DNA from: Candidatus Peregrinibacteria bacterium CG10_big_fil_rev_8_21_14_0_10_36_19
Lineage (GTDB): Bacteria > Patescibacteriota > Gracilibacteria > UBA1369 > LOWO2-01-FULL-3
Assembly (NCBI GenBank): GCA_002772535.1
Contig: PFDP01000014.1
Coordinates: forward strand, 1-64,000
Reading direction: 5' to 3'
DNA: 64,000 nt
Positions 8,252 to 15,003 of the stretch are shown here, piece by piece. The notes beneath the pieces were generated by a model. That model was given only the letters and a program-made list of their open reading frames with translations, did not search any database and was not told the DNA's origin. How positions within the stretch are numbered: position 1 is the stretch's first letter; every line of letters begins with the position of its first letter. The position numbers and the translations under genes are program-made.

Positions 8252-8422
8252 TTGAACGATTCTTGCTCTTCAAAGCAAATTCCACAAGAACATAATATCT
8301 TATCTGCTCAACAGGATTCAGTTTGCAAAACGCCAGCAGAAAAGGCACGGCTTTTAAAGTTATTCCAAATATTTATTGAAATAGATCAAAATTTAAAAAA
8401 GAAAAATAATGCAAACAGTTAG
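8252..8422 (+). CDS. Small ORF with TTG start, 56 aa, coupled to the SpoVG-like gene
   Basis: An uninterrupted frame from TTG at 8252 runs to TAG at 8420-8422. It contains PAEKARLLKLFQIFIEIDQNLKKK, a plausible amphipathic helix with protein-like composition. Its end overlaps the ATG of the SpoVG-like gene (8409) by 14 bp, the same overlapping style used by the next two genes. No Shine-Dalgarno is visible and no ATG lies upstream in frame, so the start is uncertain. It may instead be the remnant of a longer gene. Confidence 0.45.
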   Translation: MNDSCSSKQIPQEHNILSAQQDSVCKTPAEKARLLKLFQIFIEIDQNLKKKNNANS

Positions 8423-8711
8423 CGAAATACAGATCACACCAGTAAAGCCGAATAATGGCTTAAGAGCCTTTTGCAGTTTCGTCCTGTATGAAGCGATTTA
8501 TTGTAGCTCAATAGCATTGTTTACAAGACAAGACGGAACAATAAGGCTTGTTTATCCAACAAAAAAACTAGGTTCAAAGGATTTAAATATTTTTCATCCT
8601 ATCAGTCAGCAGATAGGTAAATTCATTGAAGCCGAAGTTAGTAAAAAATTTAAAGATGTAATGAAAAATGATAGACACAGTATCAATAACACTATCGGAA
8701 ACGGATTATAG
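8409..8711 (+). CDS. SpoVG-like protein, 100 aa
   Basis: Resembles the SpoVG family, small dimeric nucleic-acid-binding regulators. The hallmarks are ITPVKPNNGLRAFCSFVLYE at the start (the strand that in SpoVG reads roughly KAIVSVTFDD), then GTIRLVYPTKK (compare GLFIAMPSRK) and FHPISQQIGKFIEAEV (compare AHPINSEAREKI). Length matches. The gene overlaps the small ORF before it and, by 44 bp, the replication gene after it. SpoVG-like proteins beside Rep genes are seen on other mobile elements, so a role in control of replication or gene expression is likely. Confidence 0.75.
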   Translation: MQTVSEIQITPVKPNNGLRAFCSFVLYEAIYCSSIALFTRQDGTIRLVYPTKKLGSKDLNIFHPISQQIGKFIEAEVSKKFKDVMKNDRHSINNTIGNGL

Positions 8712-9816
8712 AATCCTAGATCATAACAAGTTTTCGCCTTGCACGAAAAACCTCTATGAACCGCCATACATCAAGGTAACTGGCAGATCACCATTTAAGG
8801 CAATCAATAATCCAACGAAAGATGAAACATTGAAATACGGCTATTTGCCAAGATTGACATTGATGAAGGCTTTAAGGGCTGGAGGATTCATGATCTTTTT
8901 AAAAGTGGAATTTTCCGTACCAAAGTTATTATACGGGAATAATTTTAATGAAGTGGAAGAGCCGAATTTTGGGGATATATGCTGGAAGCTCAAAAACGCT
9001 CTTTATATTATGGGAGTAGAGGTGAAAGACATAAAAAAGCTTGCAAATGCAAACATTTCAACAATTCACTACTCAAAAAACATCATCCTAACAGATCATT
9101 CAACGCCTTACACATACCTAAAAGAATTTCAGAAAATCAATGTCAATCAATGGTTTGATACGAATCAAACGGATTTTAGGAATGAAGGGCATTCCATAAA
9201 GTACAGAAGCAATGACTACGAAGTTACCATTTACGATAAGCTGAAAGATTTAGAACAGGCTAAAAAATCTGACAAAAAAGCTATTGAAAAAGACAACTGC
9301 ACGCAATTAAGCCTATTTGATACATACGAAGTAAAGCAGCCCTTTGAAGTGCTTAGAATTGAAGTAAGAATAGGAAGCAGGAAAAAACTGCAACAAATAT
9401 TGAAAAAGTATCATTTGCAAGGGAAGGAAAGGAATTTTAACGATTTGTTCAGCAAAGAAGTATCAAGAGAGGTATTATTATCAACTATTGATGATATTGA
9501 AAGGATATATCCAAAAATATTAACAACAGAATGCGACACATTGCAAAAATTTACAATTGACTTGGAGATCAACAATCCAAAATTGAAATATAGCCAATTA
9601 TTGAAATTGATAGGAGCAAAAGCCTTAATACAAGAAATAGGGGTAAGGGAATTTAGAAAAATAACAAGCAGACACGGAAAGACGCAATGGTATAGATTAA
9701 ACAAAGAAATGCAGGCTTTAAAATACGGCAAAAGTAATGATATATTTAAAACCGTAAGGGAAGCCGTAGAAGCTTTTGAAACAATTAAACTTGATAATTA
9801 CAAAGATAAAATGTAA
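8668..9816 (+). CDS. Probable replication initiation protein (phage GPII-like), 382 aa
   Basis: The N-terminus MIDTVSITLSETDYRILDHN and the following PRLTLMKAL, FMIFLKVEFSVPKLLYGNNF and STIHYSKNIIL segments match the pattern of plasmid and phage replication proteins of the filamentous-phage gpII type (rolling-circle initiators, which nick at an origin through Tyr). YEVTIYDKLKDLEQAKK near residue 190 fits the helix carrying catalytic Tyr in such proteins; I could not fix the residue with certainty. It begins 44 bp inside the SpoVG-like gene. Its presence implies the excised element can replicate as a circle (inference). Confidence 0.7.
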   Translation: MIDTVSITLSETDYRILDHNKFSPCTKNLYEPPYIKVTGRSPFKAINNPTKDETLKYGYLPRLTLMKALRAGGFMIFLKVEFSVPKLLYGNNFNEVEEPNFGDICWKLKNALYIMGVEVKDIKKLANANISTIHYSKNIILTDHSTPYTYLKEFQKINVNQWFDTNQTDFRNEGHSIKYRSNDYEVTIYDKLKDLEQAKKSDKKAIEKDNCTQLSLFDTYEVKQPFEVLRIEVRIGSRKKLQQILKKYHLQGKERNFNDLFSKEVSREVLLSTIDDIERIYPKILTTECDTLQKFTIDLEINNPKLKYSQLLKLIGAKALIQEIGVREFRKITSRHGKTQWYRLNKEMQALKYGKSNDIFKTVREAVEAFETIKLDNYKDKM

Positions 9817-9847
9817 TTTGGTGTTAAACAATGATAAATAAGCAAAT

Positions 9848-10009
9848 ATGGAGCAATACTATTCAATAGAGGAAGTCGCCAAAATGCTAAAGGTAGCCTA
9901 TCTAACTGTTTATAGGTGGATTCGGGCTGGTAAAATTAAGTCCGTAAAGGCTGGTAGACAATACAGAATAACACAGTCTGAATTAGATAAATTTTTAAAC
10001 TCCAAATAA
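9848..10009 (+). CDS. MerR/excisionase-type helix-turn-helix protein, 53 aa
   Basis: ATG at 9848 to TAA at 10007-10009 encodes a typical HTH_17 domain: YYSIEEVAKMLKVAYLTVYRW, then IRAGKIKSVKAGRQYRITQSELDKFL. This single-domain form is common for recombination directionality factors (excisionases) and small regulators on mobile elements. It lies 2 bp before the nuclease-methylase gene, so it may be co-transcribed with it as a controller, or it may assist excision by the serine recombinase. The sequence alone does not decide. Confidence 0.85.
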   Translation: MEQYYSIEEVAKMLKVAYLTVYRWIRAGKIKSVKAGRQYRITQSELDKFLNSK

Positions 10010-10011
10010 AT

Positions 10012-11907
10012 ATGACCAAAAATGAAAAAAAACTAGATTTTCACATAGGCAATCTTTTAAGGTCTGCTGAAATTGAATTTACCCCAAACGGAAGTAATAT
10101 TGCAGAAATACATGAAGCACTTAAAACTTCGTCTAAAAAAGGTACTGGCAGGGTTGGATTTCCAGAATTTACGGCAAAATCAGGCGATTTCATTTTGGTT
10201 ATAGAAGACAAAGCTGACTTGAATAAACAAGCAAACTACATAGATGAAAGTGAAACAGAGTTAGCAATGGATACTAAGTCAATTACTGATTATGCTGAGA
10301 ATGGTGCGTTACATTATGCCAAAGAGATGGTTGCTAAAACAAACTTTAAAAAGGTATTTGCTTTTGGTTGTACTGGTGATGAAAAACATCATGTGATTAG
10401 ACCGATATTTGTAAATTCTGATGGTTATGAAATCTTACAACAAGTAGAGAATTTTGAGAACTTTTCAGTGGAAAATATCGAAAAGTATTATAAATATGAA
10501 GTACTAAAAGAAACACCCCCAGAAACAGTTGAATTAGAAGAAATACTAAAAAAATCAGCAGAACTTCACGAACATCTACGAAATTATGGGCAGTTAGGGG
10601 ATTCAGAAAAACCGTTGGTTGTGTCAGCGATACTGCTTGCACTTAGAGAAAATTCAAACATTTCCAGTTCTCTTAAAGGTGATAGCGTGAAAACAGACGG
10701 TAGTATAATTTTTGATGCACTATCTACACATATGACACGTGTAGAGGTGAAACCAGAAACTAAAAAAGAACAGGTATTAAGCCAGTTTAATATTATAAAA
10801 GACCGAACGATTCTTAACCAAGTTGATGAAAGATTGCAGAAAACGCCTCTTAAATACTTTACTGAATACTTAAAGCAGAATGTGTACGCAAGCGTAGTTG
10901 CAAATACTAAAGAGGATGTTTTAGGGCGATTCTATGGTGAATTTATCCGTTACAGCGGAGGCGATGGACAAACTTTGGGCGTGGTGCTTACACCAAGTCA
11001 CATTACCGAGCTGTTTTGTGATTTAATTGATTTAAAGCCAGAGGATATAGTCTTTGATCCAACTTGTGGTACGGGAGGCTTTTTGATTACTGCTATGCAC
11101 AAAATGTTAGAACAGGCTGATGAAAGTGAAGTGGAAACAATCAAGAAAGACAGAATACATGGCATAGAGATTAGAGAAGACATGTTTTCTATTGCCACTA
11201 CCAATATGATTTTGCGAGGTGATGGTAAGAGTAATTTACTAAAAGATGATTTTTTAAGAAGAAATGTAGAGGAAATGAGAGCTAATAACTATTCAGTGGG
11301 CTTGATGAATCCGCCATATTCACAAGCGAAAGGCAAAGATACAGCGTATTTGTCGGAAATCCATTTTATAGAACATTTGCTTGATGGCTTGGCAGACAAA
11401 GGGCGTGCGGTTGTTATCGTGCCACAATCAACTATGGTTGGAAAAACAAGTGCAGATAAACAAGTCAAAAAAAGGCTATTAAAAAAGCACACTCTTGAAG
11501 GCGTAGTTACTTTGAATAAAAACACTTTTTATGGTGTAGGTACAAATGCTTGTATTGCCGTATTTACAGCTCATGTACCGCACAATCCGTTGAAGCATTG
11601 TAAGTTTATTAACTTTGAAGATGATGGATTTATTGTAAGTAAGCATATAGGGCTTATAGAAACCGAAAGAGCCAAAGAAAAAAAAGCGCACTTGCTTAGT
11701 TGCTGGTTACACGGTGCACCTGCTGATACTAAATTTATGGTTACAACCACGATTGAGCCAGATGATGAATGGTTACACTCTTTCTACTATTTCAATGATG
11801 AGATACCAAAACCAGAGGATTTTGAACAGACAATAGGTGATTATCTTACCTTTGAATTTAATATGATTATGCAAGGTAGAGAATATTTATTTGAAGATAA
11901 TAAGTAA
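10012..11907 (+). CDS. BcgI-like fused restriction nuclease and N6-adenine methyltransferase
   Basis: Single-chain restriction-modification enzyme, 631 aa. The N-terminal region holds a PD-(D/E)XK-type site: P51-E52, then GDFILVIEDK with E65 and K67. The spacing PE-x12-ExK matches, from memory, that reported for BcgI. The central and C-terminal region is an N-6 adenine methyltransferase: motif I DPTCGTGGF (349-357) and catalytic NPPY (433-436), as in HsdM. The specificity gene follows, with no hsdR in the element, so nuclease and methylase act in one polypeptide with a separate S subunit. It protects the element or host against foreign DNA and may stabilise the element. Confidence 0.9.
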   Translation: MTKNEKKLDFHIGNLLRSAEIEFTPNGSNIAEIHEALKTSSKKGTGRVGFPEFTAKSGDFILVIEDKADLNKQANYIDESETELAMDTKSITDYAENGALHYAKEMVAKTNFKKVFAFGCTGDEKHHVIRPIFVNSDGYEILQQVENFENFSVENIEKYYKYEVLKETPPETVELEEILKKSAELHEHLRNYGQLGDSEKPLVVSAILLALRENSNISSSLKGDSVKTDGSIIFDALSTHMTRVEVKPETKKEQVLSQFNIIKDRTILNQVDERLQKTPLKYFTEYLKQNVYASVVANTKEDVLGRFYGEFIRYSGGDGQTLGVVLTPSHITELFCDLIDLKPEDIVFDPTCGTGGFLITAMHKMLEQADESEVETIKKDRIHGIEIREDMFSIATTNMILRGDGKSNLLKDDFLRRNVEEMRANNYSVGLMNPPYSQAKGKDTAYLSEIHFIEHLLDGLADKGRAVVIVPQSTMVGKTSADKQVKKRLLKKHTLEGVVTLNKNTFYGVGTNACIAVFTAHVPHNPLKHCKFINFEDDGFIVSKHIGLIETERAKEKKAHLLSCWLHGAPADTKFMVTTTIEPDDEWLHSFYYFNDEIPKPEDFEQTIGDYLTFEFNMIMQGREYLFEDNK

Positions 11908-11908
11908 T

Positions 11909-12955
11909 ATGAAATTAGATTTACAAAATAAGGAATGGAAAGAATTTGAAATAGGTGTTGAATTTTTAGTAAAAAATTCTAAGGCTTATCACAAAACTGA
12001 GCTGAAGGAGTCTAAAGCTAGAGGGTTGGCGTATGTATCAAGAACTAATAATAATAATGGCATTGAATCAATTGTAGTTGAAGATAAAAATTTTAAAATA
12101 AATCCCCCAAATACAATCGTTTTTGGGGCAGAAAATGCTACTTTTTTCTACCAGTCTGGCAAATATATTACTGGTAATAAAATGTATTATATTCAAAATA
12201 AATTGCTAACAAAACAATCAGGTCTATTTGTGCAAATGATGCTGAACCAGAGTATTAAAAATTGCGGTTTTGGATATGGCAAAGGCTTGACTGGAACAAG
12301 AGTAATAAATAGAATCGTAAATTTACCGATTGATTCAAGAGGTAATCCAGACTATGCCTTTATGGAAGCCTACATGAAGCAGAAAGAACAAGGAAAACTG
12401 GATGAGTATAGACAGTTTGTAAAAAAGCGACTTCCAGAGTTGCAGGGTTATAAAGAAGTAGAAGCGTTGGAAAATAAAGAATGGAATGAGTTTGAAATAG
12501 AAGATGTAGCAGAAATTGAATCAGGTCGTGATATTTACGAGAAAGAAAGAATTAGTGGAAATATCCCTTATGTTTCTGCGACAGCAAATAATAACGGGAT
12601 TGGGTATTTTGTTGGTAATGACAACAATACCAAGGAATTAGGTTGTCTATCGGTAAATAGGAATGGCTCAGTTGGATATTCTTTCTATCACCCATACAGT
12701 GCTTTATTTTCAAATGATTGCAGGAAATTAAGATTAAAAAGCCCTTCTAAACATGTGGGGATATTTATTTCACAGCAAATTACAAGACAAAGAGGTAAGT
12801 ATGGTTATGGTTATAAAATGGGAACTGCAAGATTAAAAAAACAAAAAATAATGCTCCCAGTGAACCAAGCAAATGAGCCAGACTATAAGTATATGGAAAA
12901 CTATATTAAACGGCTAGAATATCAAAAATTAAGTAAATATTTGAGCTTAAAATAA
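11909..12955 (+). CDS. Specificity subunit (HsdS-like) of the BcgI-like system
   Basis: Directs the nuclease-methylase to its target sequence. It has two half-repeats, each starting NKEWxEFEI (near residues 7 and 191), each carrying a target-recognition domain (with TNNNNGI in the first and TANNNGIG in the second) and each ending in a helix with DYxxMExYxK. This is the two-TRD layout of type I and BcgI-type S proteins, implying a bipartite recognition site. I place the start at ATG 11909, 1 bp after the methylase stop; the frame is open upstream from TTG at 11891. Length is 348 aa. Confidence 0.88.
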   Translation: MKLDLQNKEWKEFEIGVEFLVKNSKAYHKTELKESKARGLAYVSRTNNNNGIESIVVEDKNFKINPPNTIVFGAENATFFYQSGKYITGNKMYYIQNKLLTKQSGLFVQMMLNQSIKNCGFGYGKGLTGTRVINRIVNLPIDSRGNPDYAFMEAYMKQKEQGKLDEYRQFVKKRLPELQGYKEVEALENKEWNEFEIEDVAEIESGRDIYEKERISGNIPYVSATANNNGIGYFVGNDNNTKELGCLSVNRNGSVGYSFYHPYSALFSNDCRKLRLKSPSKHVGIFISQQITRQRGKYGYGYKMGTARLKKQKIMLPVNQANEPDYKYMENYIKRLEYQKLSKYLSLK

Positions 12956-12973
12956 AACCGATCAGGAAATATT

Positions 12974-14473
12974 ATGAGGAAAGCAATAATACTAGCCAGA
13001 GTTTCAACAAAAGAACAGGAAGCAACAGGGCTTTCACTAGACAAGATACAAATTCCACAAATGCGACAGTATGCAAAATATAACGATTTTGAAATCGTTA
13101 AGGAATTTGTGTTTCAAGAAACAGCAAATCAAAAATTAAGAAAGAGGTTTGATGAAATGATTGCATATATAAAGGCTCAAAAGGGCATTGTAGCAATCAT
13201 TGCTTATAGGGTTGATAGGATGACAAGAAATTACAGGGATGCCGTTGAAATGGATAAATTAAGGATAGAACACGGGAAGGAGTTACATTTTGTAAATGAC
13301 AGATTAGTACTTACAGAAAATAGTTACGGCAGGGATATACAGGACTGGGATTTAAAAGTTTTCCTTGCTAAACAGCACATAAACAGATGTCAAGAAGACA
13401 CCCACACAACAATAACGAGTAAACTTAAATCAGGTGAGCAGTACGGACTAGCTCCTTTTGGATACAGAAATGTAAGAGATGAAAAAGGGAAGACAACAGT
13501 CATAGTTGATGATTTCGAAGCAGGGATAGTAAAAAAAGCCTTTGACCTTTATACCATAGGAACGCATTCATATTTGAGCATTGCGGAAAAGTTAAACAAA
13601 GAGTATCCGAGTTTGAAACTAAACAAAAGAAAAATGGAATTTATAATCAAGAACCCATACTATTACGGTGAAAGAGAGTATAAAGGGGCTTGGTATCCGC
13701 ATATATATACACAAATTATAACGAAGGAAATCTTTGAAATGGCTACCGACATAAGAAACGGAAGGACTAGATCAAATAAGAAAGGAAAACTACTAGGAAA
13801 AACAGGCTTATATAGGGGATTGATATATTGTAATGAATGCGGTTGTGCTTTCAGTCCATCAAAAAACCGACACAAGAAGCTCGGGAGGGAAGTTCAAAGT
13901 GATTGTTACTACTATTGCACAAATGCAAAAGTAAAGCATAAAAACAAGCCCAAAGGAACGAACGATAAAGAAATAACAAAAGAGCTGGCAAAAAAGTTTA
14001 AAGCAATGCAAATACCTAAAAAAGACCTTGAGTACCTCACTAATACATTAAGGGAATCGCACGAAGGCAAAAAGGAATTTACTGAAACAGAAAAAAAACA
14101 TTGCAGAAGGCAGATTGATATGTATCAAAACAGAATTGAAAAAGCCTATGAAGATAAATTGGACGGCAGTATTACTACGGAACAATATGACAATTTACGA
14201 ACACAATGGCTAAAGAAGAAGAAGGAATACGAAGCCAAATCAGAGAGGATAAGCAAAGCAGACGAAGAATACTATATTACCGCTTCTTACCTGTTAGAAC
14301 TGGCTTCTAGGAGTTATGAGCTGTTTATGGGTTCTGAACCCGAACAAAAAAGGGCAATTATCGCCTTAACACTTCAAAACCTTAAAATAAAAGACGGAAA
14401 GGTGCTAACAGACTGGCAAAAACCGTTTGATAGTATCTTCATTTCAGCCGAACGACACAAATGGGGTGACTGA
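12974..14473 (+). CDS. Large serine recombinase (integrase of the element), 499 aa
   Basis: Catalyses integration and excision through a Ser-DNA covalent intermediate. The N-terminal resolvase domain has ARVSTKEQ with catalytic S11 and AYRVDRMTRNYRDA with active-site Arg residues near 79-86. A recombinase domain follows (YGLAPFGYR, ISKxxF-like segments), then a zinc ribbon with C286, C289 and C311/C315 (YCNECGCAF...CYYYC), then a coiled-coil region (about 365-430) as in phiC31-type integrases. An AGGA lies upstream of the ATG. The last codons (KWGD-stop) lie inside the att core, and the stop TGA overlaps the tRNA-His gene. Serine integrases rarely use tRNA genes as targets. Confidence 0.93.
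   Translation: MRKAIILARVSTKEQEATGLSLDKIQIPQMRQYAKYNDFEIVKEFVFQETANQKLRKRFDEMIAYIKAQKGIVAIIAYRVDRMTRNYRDAVEMDKLRIEHGKELHFVNDRLVLTENSYGRDIQDWDLKVFLAKQHINRCQEDTHTTITSKLKSGEQYGLAPFGYRNVRDEKGKTTVIVDDFEAGIVKKAFDLYTIGTHSYLSIAEKLNKEYPSLKLNKRKMEFIIKNPYYYGEREYKGAWYPHIYTQIITKEIFEMATDIRNGRTRSNKKGKLLGKTGLYRGLIYCNECGCAFSPSKNRHKKLGREVQSDCYYYCTNAKVKHKNKPKGTNDKEITKELAKKFKAMQIPKKDLEYLTNTLRESHEGKKEFTETEKKHCRRQIDMYQNRIEKAYEDKLDGSITTEQYDNLRTQWLKKKKEYEAKSERISKADEEYYITASYLLELASRSYELFMGSEPEQKRAIIALTLQNLKIKDGKVLTDWQKPFDSIFISAERHKWGD
14461..14471. repeat. Right attachment repeat (att core) within tRNA-His and the recombinase gene
   Basis: ATGGGGTGACT, identical to 6009-6019. It serves three roles at once: attachment core, 3' end of tRNA-His with its encoded CCA, and codons for the recombinase C-terminus. 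Confidence 0.8.
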
Positions 14474-14539
14474 TGGGGTTCGAACCCACGACCCTCGGAA
14501 CCACAACCCGATGCTCTAACCAACTGAGCTACAGTCACC
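14462..14539 (-). tRNA. tRNA-His (anticodon GUG) with encoded CCA
   Basis: The minus strand folds into a complete cloverleaf: acceptor GTGACTG/CAGTCAC, D arm GCTC...GAGC, anticodon stem TCGGG/TCCGA with loop TTGTGGT (anticodon GTG), and T arm GTGGG-TTCGAAC-CCCAT. An extra 5' G (14539) faces C73 (14465), the G-1:C73 identity pair of tRNA-His, so the isotype is firm. CCA is encoded at 14464-14462. The mobile element abuts its 3' end and restores the gene. Confidence 0.96.
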
Positions 14540-14560
14540 ATAATATACTTAACGAAACAC

Positions 14561-14588
14561 ATTCTACCAACAAAAGCAAAAAACTCAA
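14561..14588 (-). promoter_or_regulatory. Promoter of tRNA-His
   Basis: On the minus strand, TTGAGT (14588-14583) and TAGAAT (14566-14561) are 16 bp apart. The -10 ends 22 bp before the tRNA start. The terminator just upstream makes an independent promoter necessary. Confidence 0.5.
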
Positions 14589-14600
14589 CCAAAAACATAA

Positions 14601-14631
14601 TTAAAAAACTCCCCAACACTTGGTCGGGGAG
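14601..14631 (-). terminator. Rho-independent terminator of the small RNA
   Basis: On the minus strand, CTCCCC (14631-14626) pairs with GGGGAG (14614-14609) across an 11-nt loop, followed directly by six T (14608-14603). It separates the small RNA from tRNA-His. Confidence 0.85.
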
Positions 14632-14715
14632 ATCTTGTAAGACTTAGGAGTACCAACGCCCTAGAAAAGCCTTTGTATCCTAATCTTTGAAATTTAGGAG
14701 CTAGAAAGCTCCAAC
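14603..14715 (-). ncRNA. Candidate small RNA of about 113 nt, unknown family
   Basis: A promoter and a terminator bracket a stretch with no ORF. Inside, GGAGC (14712-14708) pairs with GCTCC (14701-14697). TTAGGA can pair either with an upstream TCCTAA-like arm (CCTAA) or with a downstream TCCTAA, so two structures exclude each other. The sequence does not match tmRNA, RNase P, SRP or 5S signatures that I know. It could be a trans-acting RNA or the attenuated leader of a lost gene. It lies downstream of the five-gene operon ending at 14758 and could also be read as that operon's 3' region. Confidence 0.6.
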
Positions 14716-14721
14716 AGGTCA

Positions 14722-14750
14722 ACGATACAGTCTTATGAATGAAAAGTCAA
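14722..14750 (-). promoter_or_regulatory. Promoter of the candidate small RNA
   Basis: On the minus strand, TTGACT (14750-14745) and TATCGT (14727-14722) are exactly 17 bp apart. It begins 8 bp after the stop of the 81-aa gene. The predicted start is near 14715. Confidence 0.65.
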
Positions 14751-14757
14751 GCAAATT

Positions 14758-15003
14758 TTATTTAGACATTCTATCGAAAACCATCTTATATTTAAACTCC
14801 AATCTCTTAGCCTTTTTATCGAGATTCCTTAGTTTTTCATTTTCAATTTTTAATGCATCAAGAACGCTAGTCAGGTTCTCAATTTCCATTACTGGTAGGA
14901 GTATTTTTGTCATTGCCTTTTCGTGTAATGGAATACCAGAGGTTTTTAAAAGCTCCAAAATTTCTAACTCTAATTGTTTTCTATTTTTTTCCATATAGTA
15001 CAT
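14758..15003 (-). CDS. Small coiled-coil protein, 81 aa
   Basis: No family is recognised. Residues about 38-75 (MEIENLTSVLDALKIENEKL, followed by RNLDKKAKRLEFKYK) have heptad spacing typical of a coiled coil. It is the last gene of the five-gene operon and overlaps the preceding gene by 23 bp, so translation is probably coupled. A second ATG at 14994 (residue 4) is an alternative start. It may be an oligomerising partner of the larger coiled-coil proteins upstream (inference). Confidence 0.7.
   Translation of the reverse strand: MYYMEKNRKQLELEILELLKTSGIPLHEKAMTKILLPVMEIENLTSVLDALKIENEKLRNLDKKAKRLEFKYKMVFDRMSK

Larger units (their letters stand above)
6009..14471 (+). mobile_element. Integrative element inserted at the 3' end of tRNA-His
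   Basis: An 11-bp direct repeat, ATGGGGTGACT, bounds the region at 6009-6019 and 14461-14471. The right copy is the tail of an intact minus-strand tRNA-His gene (part of the acceptor stem, C73 and CCA), so the left copy is the displaced original tRNA tail. Cargo in order: orphan 434-aa protein, RHH/membrane pair, small ORF, SpoVG-like protein, replication protein, HTH protein, BcgI-like nuclease-methylase, specificity subunit and serine recombinase next to the tRNA. All genes are on the plus strand, whereas the flanking genes are on the minus strand. A rep gene plus recombinase suggests an integrative plasmid-like element. No conjugation or capsid genes are seen. Confidence 0.85.

Noticed and set aside
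11891-11908. TTG 11891 as the start of the specificity subunit
   Set aside because: It would overlap the methylase gene; ATG 11909 directly follows the methylase stop and begins at the conserved region.
10012-12955. Ordinary type I restriction system missing hsdR
   Set aside because: The methylase itself carries a PE-x12-ExK nuclease signature, so a fused BcgI-like enzyme explains the absence of hsdR better.
14374-14619. 81-aa minus-strand frame over tRNA-His
   Set aside because: It runs through the tRNA; VAQLVRASGCGSEGRGFEPHQ is a typical spurious translation of a tRNA gene.
14603-14715. Small RNA as tmRNA, 6S, SRP or RNase P RNA
   Set aside because: It is too short or lacks the conserved cores of each (no GGAAG tetraloop pattern of SRP, no tRNA-like ends, no RNase P core motifs).
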